From contig NZ_BMPG01000002.1 of assembly GCF_014647475.1 (NCBI RefSeq), positions 62,001-126,000 of the forward strand: a stretch of 64,000 bases of DNA. Reading direction: 5' to 3'. The notes beneath the pieces were generated by a model. The model was not told where the DNA came from and did not search any database. It saw only the letters and a program-made list of their open reading frames with translations. A program made the translations under genes and the position numbers. This stretch comes from Halocalculus aciditolerans (lineage in GTDB: Archaea > Halobacteriota > Halobacteria > Halobacteriales > Halobacteriaceae). Every line of letters starts with the position of its first letter. Position 1 is the stretch's first letter. This document shows positions 51,808 to 60,057 of the stretch, one piece after another.

Positions 51808-53522
51808 GCTCCTTCCTGCTCTCCTCGACAGCCGCCCAGCGGCCGCGCCACTTCCGCCCCACGTTCTCATGCCGCCTCACTCAGTAGCCACGACCCACCC
51901 GCCACCCCCGACAATCGGTATAGCGAGATACGGTTTGCGAGTTCACGTGGCGACAGTCAGAAAAGACAGCTAGACGACGAGTTTGCGGGGAATCAGGCTG
52001 TATCGGGGTAAGCTCAGACACTGCTCCGACGCTTCGATACCGAGCCCCCGGTTCGAGAAGCGGCAGCGCAGTCCCGTCGTCGACGTGCGCCGGAACGACG
52101 TCACTCGGCGGTTGGAGCCTTCACTGACCACAGACCTGAGTGCGACGTGAAACGCCGACCGGAGACCGAACCAACGACGCAGCGCGACTCGACCCCCCGC
52201 ACGAGCCCGTCGAGTGAAAGGCGGCGAAGACGAGTGGAGCACGGCGCGCTGGCTCTCGACGTGCGCGTTCGTCGACGACCGACGCGCCGGCTCAGAACAC
52301 CCGTAGGCCGCCGCAGTCTCCGAGAGCTCGTTCGACGCCCCGTCGCCGTCGGCCGCCCGGGAGTGCCACCCATCGCGGATTCCACTCGACACCGCACCGC
52401 TGCCTACCGAAGCAGAACGCTTCGCTGAGCACCCACAGAGCGAGACTGACTAAAACACTACCGACCGCCCACGAGCACGCCGCTCAACGAGGAACCACGC
52501 CGCGCGAGACGACGTCTCACGATGGTTCAAACCGTGCGTGCTCTCGACGTCAGCTCGCGAGTTCGAGTGCCTCTCGCGTACCAAGTAGTGTGAAACGGAC
52601 TCGCCGGCCAGCGACTCCGCGAACGCGACACACTCAGTCGGACGGCAGGACGACCGGAGTCGATCGAGCGACGGAGATTCGATATGAGAGGGGCCCTGCA
52701 TCGCGACCTCCGGCCGATGAGACCAGAAGCCACTACGGCGACCTCGCCCCCAGAATTTCTCACGGAGGCGAGAGCGAGCGCGCTCGCGACCTGCGACGGC
52801 GGCGAATCGCTCTAGGGCTCTCGTCGCTGTTTATCGATACAGCGCGGGCCACCAGCGGAACGTGAGCAGTTCCCACGTAGGAGCGACTGCGAGGCTTTTG
52901 TGACTCCGTCTCGAAGCGGTATCCGACGCCGCTCTGTGGCTTCAACTCGGGGGTGTGACGTCGACGCCGTATCGAGCGTTCCACGATGGCGGCCGGAAAC
53001 CAACTGGAGCGCCGAAAGCTCCGTCGAGGACAAACGACACACGCCAGGCACACACCGGTGCGACCGAACCGTCACGACCGAATCGTCGCGAAGCCCGAAC
53101 CCCAGCCACCGGTGACCAGCCCTGCGACGCAACGCCGTCGGTTCGAGGACTCTCTCGAGTAACCGAATCAGAAACACTCCCTCTCTCAGAGCTTGGTCCC
53201 CGCCGTCCCGAAGAAACGCGTGAAAACGGCTCCAGACGATATCGAACAAACATATCCGGCATGAGTAATGTGTCGAGTTATGGAGTGCGATAGGTCGAGG
53301 TACAGCTCACCAACCTAACTGTTCGACTCCTTCCCAGGGTTCTTACCGAAGTGAATTCTACTAGTTCAGAATCCGGAGAGATGAGGTGGTCGGCCGCAAT
53401 ACGGACGTAAAGACTAGAACTCTGAGGGTATATTCCTGCTAATTACACATTCAGAGTTCGTTCTTAGTGCCCTAAGACGGGAGTGTGCAAACATTGATTG
53501 TGGCGTGGGTTGTGGGTCGGGT
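51808..53522. other. gene-poor region, lower GC
   Basis: 1.7 kb. Reading frames longer than 90 codons occur on both strands but have neither acidic composition nor recognisable motifs. Base composition is below that of the coding regions: I count about 63% GC in 52501-52560, 48% in 53341-53400 and 42% in 53401-53460. No tRNA, rRNA, RNase P RNA or SRP RNA motif was seen. The right edge is the palindrome-rich approach to the DUF5805/recombinase operon. Confidence 0.55.
53417..53477. promoter_or_regulatory. inverted repeats before DUF5805/recombinase operon
   Basis: GAACTCTGA (53417-53425) and its exact complement TCAGAGTTC (53451-53459) are 25 bp apart; then TCTTAG-TGCC-CTAAGA (53462-53477). 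A related TTCAGAA occurs at about 53375. They lie 46-106 nt before the first start codon in the most A/T-rich part of the window, suitable for operator or recombination sites. Confidence 0.5.
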
Positions 53523-53936
53523 ATGAGCGATTCAGCGGAGCGGACGGCGGTGTACACGTACGTCCCCGAGTATCAGAAGTCGGAGTGGTCTGCGGAGGCG
53601 GAGGCGTTGGGGATGTCGCAGAGCGAGTTCGTTCGGACGATGGTGCAGGCGGGCCGGCGGGGGTTCGTCGAGGAGTCGTCGACGGCCGAGAACCCGGATA
53701 TATCCGGCTCAGAGGAAGGTGGTTCTGGAGGCGCAACCCCTGGGGGTAGCGGCCTCGAAGACACCGTCCTCGAAGCACTCGATCGCGGGGGGGCGCTCGG
53801 GTGGGACGCATTGGTCGACGCGGTTGTAGGCGACGTCGAGGACGAAATCGAGGACGTGTTGGACGAGTTGCAGGCGTCGAATCGGGTTCGGTACAGCGGG
53901 CGGGACGGCGGGTACGTGTTGGTGCGCGATGAGTAG
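53523..53936 (+). CDS. CopG-like/DUF5805 DNA-binding protein
   Basis: 137 residues. N-terminal VYTYVPEYQKSEWSAEAEALGMSQSEFVRTMVQAGRRGF reads as a ribbon-helix-helix domain. A Gly/Ser linker (EGGSGGATPGGSG) follows, then a C-terminal wHTH-like part (VLEALDRGGALGWDALVDAVVGDVEDEIEDVLDELQASNRVRY). Such DUF5805 proteins are commonly encoded next to a tyrosine recombinase in haloarchaea. The start is at 53523 (MSDSAERT). It overlaps the recombinase start by 8 nt. Confidence 0.75.
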   Translation: MSDSAERTAVYTYVPEYQKSEWSAEAEALGMSQSEFVRTMVQAGRRGFVEESSTAENPDISGSEEGGSGGATPGGSGLEDTVLEALDRGGALGWDALVDAVVGDVEDEIEDVLDELQASNRVRYSGRDGGYVLVRDE

Positions 53937-54951
53937 CGAGAGCGATGACCCGGTCGGGTACTTCCTGGAGGACATGGAGTTCCACGGGCGGACGGCGCGG
54001 ACGCGCGAGGAGTACGAGCGCGTGCTGCGGTCGTTCGAGGCGTCTGTCGAGGGCGAGAGCGTGCATCCGGCGTCCGTCTCCTATCGGGAGTGCGTGGCGT
54101 GGGTGCACGGCCTGCGGCAGTCCTACGCGCCGGGGACGGTGGCGACCTACGCGGGCTACCTCCACCGGTTCTACGGCTACATGGTACAAGTAGGAGAGTT
54201 CGAGGAGAATCCGATGGCGCTCGTGATGGAGGAGATCGACGAGCGCATCGATTCGAACCCGGAGCGCCGCGATATCGACGTCGCCGGAATGCGCGAGTTC
54301 GTCGGTCGCGTTCGCCACCCGCTCCACCGTGCGATGGTGGTGACGCTGCTGAAAACGGGGATGCGTGTGGGCGAGCTCTGTAACCTCGACCTTCGCGACG
54401 TCCGTCTCGACGGGGACGTCGGCGAGTACGAGGCGCTCGGTCTGGGTGCGCGTCCACAGCTGGAGGGGCGGCCGCCGTCCCTCTACGTCGCGTCCGAGCC
54501 GGCGGCCGAGGAAGAGTACAACGGGGAGGTGCGGTCGTCGTCGAACAAGCGGAAGCGCTCGACAGTCGTGCCGGTGGATTCGGAGTTGAACGAGGTGTTG
54601 CGGGCGTGGCTCGCGGTGCGGCCGGACGCGCGGTCGCCGGCGGAGCCGCTGTTCGCGCGGACGTCGGAGGCCTGGGGAACGCGGCTCGACCCGAGCGCCG
54701 TGCAGCGAATCGTCCGCGGCTACGCGGAAGACCACGGGTGGTATCGCGCCGGGGCGGACGCGACGGAGAACGTGACGCCGCACTACTTCCGGCACTTCTT
54801 CACGACGCACCTCCGCGACCGAACGGGCGACCGCGGCGTCGTGAAGTACCTCCGCGGGGACGTCGGCGACGACATCATCGACACCTACACGCATAACTGG
54901 GGCGACCGGGTGCGAGAGGTCTATCTCGACAACGTCTACGCTGTGCTCTAG
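53929..54951 (+). CDS. tyrosine recombinase (XerC/D-like integrase)
   Basis: 340 residues. SAM-like N-terminal domain (RTREEYERVLRSFEAS, YAPGTVATYAGYLHRFYGYM) and catalytic domain. The catalytic set is visible: Arg146 (TGMRVGEL), Lys in the beta hairpin KRKRSTVVP (about 207-209), His285-x-x-Arg288 (TPHYFRHFFTTHL), His322 and nucleophile Tyr332 (REVYLDN). An insertion, residues about 160-205, includes an acidic loop (AAEEEYNGEV). It appears intact. Translation is coupled to the DUF5805 gene. It may be a chromosome-maintenance Xer or a domesticated integrase. Confidence 0.88.
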   Translation: MSSESDDPVGYFLEDMEFHGRTARTREEYERVLRSFEASVEGESVHPASVSYRECVAWVHGLRQSYAPGTVATYAGYLHRFYGYMVQVGEFEENPMALVMEEIDERIDSNPERRDIDVAGMREFVGRVRHPLHRAMVVTLLKTGMRVGELCNLDLRDVRLDGDVGEYEALGLGARPQLEGRPPSLYVASEPAAEEEYNGEVRSSSNKRKRSTVVPVDSELNEVLRAWLAVRPDARSPAEPLFARTSEAWGTRLDPSAVQRIVRGYAEDHGWYRAGADATENVTPHYFRHFFTTHLRDRTGDRGVVKYLRGDVGDDIIDTYTHNWGDRVREVYLDNVYAVL

Positions 54952-55088
54952 CAGTCCTCGCGTTCGAAGGCGAACGGATAAATCATATATCGCTATACGT
55001 AATCGGTTGGGGTCGATGGGGGTGAGCGCGGCGGCGCGACTCACCGTGAACAGTGGTTTTAGCGAACGCGCGCCGTCTCGGCCGTGAA

Positions 55089-56531
55089 TTAGTCGCCGGC
55101 GGCCTGTTCGGGGCGGTAGCCGCGGCTGATTGCTTTCCACGCGCCGGAGCGGAAGCGGTAGGTGTTGATGATCGCGGGGGTGACGGTTTCGGCGAAGAAG
55201 GTGAAGTAGATGGCGAGGACGCCGAGAGTCGTGGTCGCGCCGAGGTAGGCGGCGGGGACGGCGAGGCAGAACATCCCGAGGACGCGGCCGTAGAATGGCC
55301 AGCGGGTGTCGCCGGTGGCGTCGAGCGCGCCGGCGATGCCGCTCGTGACGCCCTGCGGGATGATGGCGACGGCGGCGACGTAGACGAGGGGGACGGCGTA
55401 CTGGATGGCGGGGGAAGCGGGGTCGCCGAGGAAGAGGACGACGATGGGGCGCGCGAAGAGGATGACGGGGACGGCGAAGACGGCGTAGGTGGCGACGGCG
55501 AAGACGGCGACTTCCCAGCCGTATCTCGCGGCGGTGTCCTCGTCCCCGGTGCCGAGCGCTTGCCCGACGAGGCTGCTGGCGGCGAGGCCGAACCCCCAGC
55601 CGGGCGTGTTGAGGAGCCCCCAGATGCGGCGGGTGACGATGTAGGCGGCGGCGACGTTCGGGCCGATGACGTAGAGGAAGGCGAGGAGGGGGAAGCGCGC
55701 GACGGTCCAGACGGAGTTCCGGCCGATGACGGGGAGGCCGATGGTGAAGACGTCCCGGAGGTCGCCCGGGTGGAGGTAGGAGCCGAACGGGGAGACGGCG
55801 ACGGGGAAGTCGCCGACGCCGGGGAGGCGGCCGCGGGCGAGACCGACGGCGAAGAACGCGGTGACGAAGACGTTCGCGATAACGGTTCCGAGGCCCGCGC
55901 CGACGACGCCCCAGCCGAGGCCGAAGATGAAGACGGCGTTCAGAGCGATGTTGACGACTGCGCCCCCGGCGCGTGCGACCATCGCGGTCCACGCGTCGTC
56001 GACGCCGATGAGCGCGCGGCTTCCGACGAGGTTCAACGCGGCGAACGGCACGCCGAACCCGAGCACGCGGAGGTAGTCCGCGCCGTACGTGATCGTCTCG
56101 GGGCCGTTCGTGATGAGGGAGATGAGGAAGCGCGGGAAGAGAACGAAAAGCACGCCAACGGAGAGAGACGCGGCGACGGCGAGGAGCGCGCTCGCGCGGA
56201 TGGCCTGGCCGAGTTCGTCGTGCGCGCCGGCGCTGAAGCGCTGGGAGACGAGCGCGATAGTGCCGGCGGCGAGGCCGCCGCCGAGGCTGAACGCGAGCCC
56301 CCAGTAGGGGCCGGCGAACCCGACGCCCGTGATGGCGGCGGGGCCGAGGACGACGCCGACCATGGCGACGTCGGCGGCGCTCTTCGACATGCGCGCGAGG
56401 CCGGTGACGACGCGCGGCCACGCGAGGTCGACGACGCGGCGCGCGCGTGATTCGTCGATGAGACCGACGCGGGAGAGCGCGACGCCGACCCAGAGGAGGA
56501 GGAGCCGAACGGGGTTCAGGGAGACGGACAC
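55089..56531 (-). CDS. MATE family efflux transporter
   Basis: 480 residues, 12 transmembrane helices, with MATE-like repeats (KSAADVAMVGVVLGPAAITGVGFAGPYWG; ALNLVGSRALIGVDDAWTAMVARAGGAVVNIALNAVFIFG). The start is set at the GTG at 56531 (VSVSLNPVRLL) since a TATA-like CTATAGT lies about 28 nt upstream on the minus strand; a longer frame adds 33 residues. Likely Na+ or H+ coupled exporter of organic cations or drugs; substrate unknown. Confidence 0.85.
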   Translation of the reverse strand: MSVSLNPVRLLLLWVGVALSRVGLIDESRARRVVDLAWPRVVTGLARMSKSAADVAMVGVVLGPAAITGVGFAGPYWGLAFSLGGGLAAGTIALVSQRFSAGAHDELGQAIRASALLAVAASLSVGVLFVLFPRFLISLITNGPETITYGADYLRVLGFGVPFAALNLVGSRALIGVDDAWTAMVARAGGAVVNIALNAVFIFGLGWGVVGAGLGTVIANVFVTAFFAVGLARGRLPGVGDFPVAVSPFGSYLHPGDLRDVFTIGLPVIGRNSVWTVARFPLLAFLYVIGPNVAAAYIVTRRIWGLLNTPGWGFGLAASSLVGQALGTGDEDTAARYGWEVAVFAVATYAVFAVPVILFARPIVVLFLGDPASPAIQYAVPLVYVAAVAIIPQGVTSGIAGALDATGDTRWPFYGRVLGMFCLAVPAAYLGATTTLGVLAIYFTFFAETVTPAIINTYRFRSGAWKAISRGYRPEQAAGD

Positions 56532-56712
56532 GAGATACTGGGTGTTCGCCGTATCGGTACTATAGGCGTTCGCTCCCCCGGTCGGGTTTCCGGTTTCCCG
56601 CGTGGCTCTCACGGGGCGTGTCACCGGCACGCGAACGCGTCCGCGTCGGCGGCCGTCGACGCAGACGCTCGCGTTCCCGAACGCCTAAGTCGGTTACTCT
56701 CGGCGTCTCCGT

Positions 56713-57864
56713 ATGGACCGCGTGGCAATCATCGGCGCGTCGATGACGCAGTTCGGGCAGCGCGACGGCTGGCTCCGCGACCTCCTCGCGGAAGCCGCGA
56801 CCGACTGCCTCGACGACACCGGCGTCGCGGCGAGCGACCTCGACCACCTCTACGTCTCGAACATGGCGAGCGGCGAGTTCGAGGGACAGACGGGGGCTCC
56901 GAACATGCTCGCCCACGACATCGGCGCGCTCGGCGCGTACACGCAGCGAATCGATCAGACGAGTTCGAGCGGCGGCGCGGGCCTCTACGCCGCCTGGCAG
57001 TCCGTCGCCTCCGGCGCGAGCGACCTCACGCTCCTCGTCGGCGGCGAGAAGATGACGCACGAGAGCACGGCCGAAGCGACGGACGTCATCGCGAGCCTCA
57101 CGCACCCCGTCGAGTACAAGCACGGCCTCACGCTCCCGAGCTTCGCCGGCCTCACCGCCCGCCACTACCTCGAGAAGTTCGACGCCCCCCGCGAGAGCCT
57201 GGGGAAGGTCGCGGTGAAGAACCACAAGAACGGCGTCGACAACCCGCACGCCCAGTTCAGAAAGGAAGTCGACCTGGAGACCGTACTGGAGTCGCCGATC
57301 GTCGCCGACCCCCTCCGGCTCTACGACTTCTGCCCGATCACGGACGGGAGCGCGGCGCTCCTCCTCTGCCCCGAATCCGTCGCGGCGGAGTACACGGACG
57401 ACTACGCCGTCATCTCGGGCGTCGCGGGCGCGACCGACACCCACGTCGTCCACGAACGCGACGACCCGACGGTGATGAACGGTGTCGTCGAATCCTCCGA
57501 GCGCGCCTACGAGATGGCCGGCCGTGGCCCCGACGACGTCGACGTCGCCGAACTCCACGACATGTTCACCATCCTCGAGTTCCTCCAGAGCGAGGACCTC
57601 GGGTTCTTCGAGAAAGGCGAGGGCTGGAAAGCCGTCGAGGAGGGCGTCACGGACCGCGACGGCGACCTCCCCGTCAACACTTCGGGCGGACTCAAGTCCA
57701 AGGGCCACCCGCTCGGCGCGTCCGGCGTCGCACAGATTTACGAACTCTACGCCCAGCTCACCGACTCGGCCGGGGAGCGGCAGGTCGACGCCGACGTCGG
57801 CCTCGCCTGTAACGTCGGCGGGTTCGGGAACTGCGTCACCACTACTATCCTCGAACGCCCATAG
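56713..57864 (+). CDS. thiolase-family protein, Ser in place of nucleophilic Cys
   Basis: 383 residues. The fold is clear: GHPLGASGVAQIYELY and CNVGGFGNCVTTTIL match the C-terminal catalytic His and Cys loops. At the usual CxSG nucleophile site the sequence reads QTSSSGGAGLYAAWQSVASG (Ser84-Ser85-Ser86-Gly), so no Cys. Such haloarchaeal proteins are commonly annotated acetyl-CoA acetyltransferase, yet with Ser the condensing mechanism is uncertain. The next gene is the OB-fold partner typical of archaeal thiolase complexes (ATG right after TAG). Confidence 0.8.
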   Translation: MDRVAIIGASMTQFGQRDGWLRDLLAEAATDCLDDTGVAASDLDHLYVSNMASGEFEGQTGAPNMLAHDIGALGAYTQRIDQTSSSGGAGLYAAWQSVASGASDLTLLVGGEKMTHESTAEATDVIASLTHPVEYKHGLTLPSFAGLTARHYLEKFDAPRESLGKVAVKNHKNGVDNPHAQFRKEVDLETVLESPIVADPLRLYDFCPITDGSAALLLCPESVAAEYTDDYAVISGVAGATDTHVVHERDDPTVMNGVVESSERAYEMAGRGPDDVDVAELHDMFTILEFLQSEDLGFFEKGEGWKAVEEGVTDRDGDLPVNTSGGLKSKGHPLGASGVAQIYELYAQLTDSAGERQVDADVGLACNVGGFGNCVTTTILERP

Positions 57865-58278
57865 ATGACTCAGAACGAGAACGCGTCCTTCGACGCGCAC
57901 GTCTGCGAGAACGGCCACGTCACCTACCCCGGACACCCGCGGTGTCCGACCTGCGGCCGCGAACAGGTCGCGACCATCGACCTCCGCGAGCGCGACGCCA
58001 CCGTCGTCACCTGGACGACGTCCACCGCGACACCGCCCGGCGTCCGCTCACCGAACACTATCGTCATCGTCGAATTCGACCTCGACGACTGGCGTGACGC
58101 CGAGTCCTTCGACCTCGACGATTCGTCCGTTCGCGCCATCGGCCAGTGTACGACCGACGACGTCGAGACCGGCGACACCGTCACGCCCGTCTACGTCGAC
58201 GAACTCCGCGACCCCGACCAGGGCATCCGCATCGCCGAGAGCCAGGAGTGGGACGGCTACCGCTTCGAACCCCGCTAA
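57865..58278 (+). CDS. Zn-ribbon OB-fold (DUF35-type) acyl-CoA partner
   Basis: 137 residues. A rubredoxin-like zinc ribbon (CENGHVTYPGHPRCPTCG) followed by an OB-fold (TWTTSTATPPGVRSPNTIVIVEFDLDD). DUF35/ChsH2-type proteins bind thiolases and hold the CoA chain; in archaea they join acetoacetyl-CoA thiolase with HMG-CoA synthase. It is directly downstream of the thiolase gene. The Cys spacing (C-x-x-x-x-x-H...; C-x-x-C) fits a zinc site. Confidence 0.85.
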   Translation: MTQNENASFDAHVCENGHVTYPGHPRCPTCGREQVATIDLRERDATVVTWTTSTATPPGVRSPNTIVIVEFDLDDWRDAESFDLDDSSVRAIGQCTTDDVETGDTVTPVYVDELRDPDQGIRIAESQEWDGYRFEPR

Positions 58279-59630
58279 GCGTCGGGTTCGTCCGCCTCGT
58301 CGTCGTCATCGGGGTCCGGCGGGTCGTTCCCGTTCTCACCGCCCGCACGCGACGACTGACTCACGACGCCCTTCACGCTCTCCCCGACGAACACGTCACC
58401 CCACCCCGAACTCGTCTGCGCCTTCACCGACCGCTTCGAACTGCTCTCGCTCGACTCGTTCCCGGACTCATCGCCACCGCCGTCCGACGCGAGCCCGTCA
58501 CCCGCGGGATCCGTCGACGCGGCCTCGTCTTCCGCTTCCTCGCCCTCTGTTTCGTCGCCCTCCGTTTCCTCGCGCTTCTCTCCCTCGAACCCCTCGCTGG
58601 CACTCCCCTCGCCGTCTGACTCGCCTCCCGATTCGCTCGTCGAGTCCGCGGACTCGCCCGATTCCGCTGGTGACGGGCTCTCGACCTCGGCTGCGTCCGG
58701 GTCGCCGTGCCGGGCTTCCCCGGTCTCATCGCTGCTGGAGTCGCCGGGAGAACCGTCTTCACCGGTGTCTGTGTCCTCGTCGGTGTCATCGTCCCCGCCT
58801 GCCTCTCCGGCGTCGCGGAGGTCGGACTGCCAGCCGGCACCGGGGTGGTCGTCGGCGTCGTCCGGCGTCGCGTCCCAGTCGGCGTCCGCTTCGTCACCCC
58901 AGCCCGCGTCGTCGTGGTCGTCCTCGTCGTCGGGTTCACCGTCCCAATCGACGTCTCCCTCATGGTTCTCCTTCCAGCCGGCGTCGGGGTGTTCGTCCTC
59001 GTCGTCGGGCTCGTCGTCCCAGCCCGCGTCCCGCCGCTCGTCTTCGTCGACGTCCTCGTCCTCGTCGGCGTCCTCGCCGAACAGGAACGACCGAACGCGG
59101 CCGGATTTCGACTCGCCCTCGGAGCGAGTGGTTTCATCCTCCGCGCCGCCGTCAGCGTCGGCGTCCCCGCTCTCGCCCTCAGACTCGCCGTCGGTGTGTT
59201 CGTTCACGCCGCGAGCGCCGCTCTCCGTGGTCTCGCCCGTGGCCGACTCTCCGTCGGACGCCGAATCGACATCCTCGTCCCCATCGCCGTCGGAATCGAC
59301 ATCCTCGTCCGAATCGCTGTCTGAATCCTCGTCGCCGTCGGAGTCATCGTCTGCGTCGTCCGAGCTGTCACCCGAATCCGTGTCGCTGTCCGCATCGTCG
59401 TCGGAATCCTCGTCGGAGTCCGCATCGTCGTCGGAATATTCGTCGTCAGTGTCTTCGTCTGTGTCGCTGTCCTCGTCGCTGTCTTCGGATTCGGCCGTCG
59501 TTTCGCCGTCGGGAGCGTCGTCCTCGTCGTCGTCATCGTCGTCGGGGTCGTCCCGGTCGTCGCGCTCCTCGGGGTGTTCGAGGATGCGTTTGACGCGGTC
59601 GACGATGGTCTCCTCGTCGTCGTCACTCAT
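58275..59630 (-). CDS. extremely acidic low-complexity protein with Trp-pair repeats
   Basis: 451 residues, largely Asp/Glu/Ser. Residues 30-130 are almost only acidic and Ser. Residues 201-268 contain three tandem units of about 25 residues of the form W-D-x-x-P-D-D-x-D-x-H-x-x-A-G-W: Trp204/219, Trp229/244, Trp252/267, each pair 15 apart. The C-terminus has SSGWGDVFVGESVKGVVSQSSRAGG then an acidic tail. There is no signal peptide or membrane helix. It would be unfolded at low salt. Its job is unknown; it follows the 85-residue gene at 59670 in the same direction (39 nt). Confidence 0.65.
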   Translation of the reverse strand: MSDDDEETIVDRVKRILEHPEERDDRDDPDDDDDDEDDAPDGETTAESEDSDEDSDTDEDTDDEYSDDDADSDEDSDDDADSDTDSGDSSDDADDDSDGDEDSDSDSDEDVDSDGDGDEDVDSASDGESATGETTESGARGVNEHTDGESEGESGDADADGGAEDETTRSEGESKSGRVRSFLFGEDADEDEDVDEDERRDAGWDDEPDDEDEHPDAGWKENHEGDVDWDGEPDDEDDHDDAGWGDEADADWDATPDDADDHPGAGWQSDLRDAGEAGGDDDTDEDTDTGEDGSPGDSSSDETGEARHGDPDAAEVESPSPAESGESADSTSESGGESDGEGSASEGFEGEKREETEGDETEGEEAEDEAASTDPAGDGLASDGGGDESGNESSESSSKRSVKAQTSSGWGDVFVGESVKGVVSQSSRAGGENGNDPPDPDDDDEADEPDA

Positions 59631-59669
59631 GCTCTGTTCTTCTCTGTTGTTGGTGAAAAGAACCGGGGC

Positions 59670-59927
59670 TCACTCGGACGCTTCGTCGGCGTCCTCGACG
59701 TCGTCGTCAGCGTCAGCTTCGGCTTCGACAGCGGCCGTGACGTCGTCGTCGGTCCACTGCTCGCGGGCGTCGCCGACGCGCTCTTCGAGTCGGTCGAGGA
59801 AGTCGTCGAGCATCTTCGAGTTCGAGACGACCGGCGTGGGGTCGTCGTCCACGTAGTCGTTGAGGTCTTCGATGCGGACTTCGAGTTCGCGGAGGAGTGT
59901 CTCGAGTTCTTCCTCGGTCTCGACCAT
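59670..59927 (-). CDS. small acidic coiled-coil protein
   Basis: 85 residues: MVETEEELETLLRELEVRIEDLNDYV is a helix with heptad pattern, followed by a short loop with a Pro pair, a second helix (SKMLDDFLDRLEERVGDAREQW) and an Asp/Glu tail. TATA-like TATAATT 25 nt upstream of the ATG gives a leaderless start. It is probably co-transcribed with the following acidic protein gene, whose start is 39 nt beyond its stop. Confidence 0.6.
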   Translation of the reverse strand: MVETEEELETLLRELEVRIEDLNDYVDDDPTPVVSNSKMLDDFLDRLEERVGDAREQWTDDDVTAAVEAEADADDDVEDADEASE

Positions 59928-60057
59928 ACGGAGAGGACGCGATGCCGCCGTATAATTCCCACACTTCACCAATTGCATTAAACGAGCCGGTTCGGCGTGT
60001 TCGGTCGAGCGGTGTCGGCGGTTGGATTTATCTTTCAGGAGCCCGTCGCGCTAACTA

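Noticed and set aside
51970-52392. 141-codon minus-strand frame in the gene-poor region
   Set aside because: Basic and Ser/Arg-rich, overlapping other equally poor frames; no family recognised.
52812-53249. 146-codon minus-strand frame in the gene-poor region
   Set aside because: No acidic bias, many Arg/Ser/Cys, no motif; kept as part of the gene-poor region.
53260-53522. Replication origin beside the recombinase
   Set aside because: A/T-rich with palindromes, but no ORB-like origin box and no orc1/cdc6 gene nearby; kept only as an alternative.
53464-56421. Very long minus-strand frame opposite the recombinase and MATE genes (985 codons)
   Set aside because: It is Arg/Pro-rich, the opposite of haloarchaeal proteins, and lies antisense to genes with clear domain evidence; long shadow frames are normal in such GC-rich DNA.
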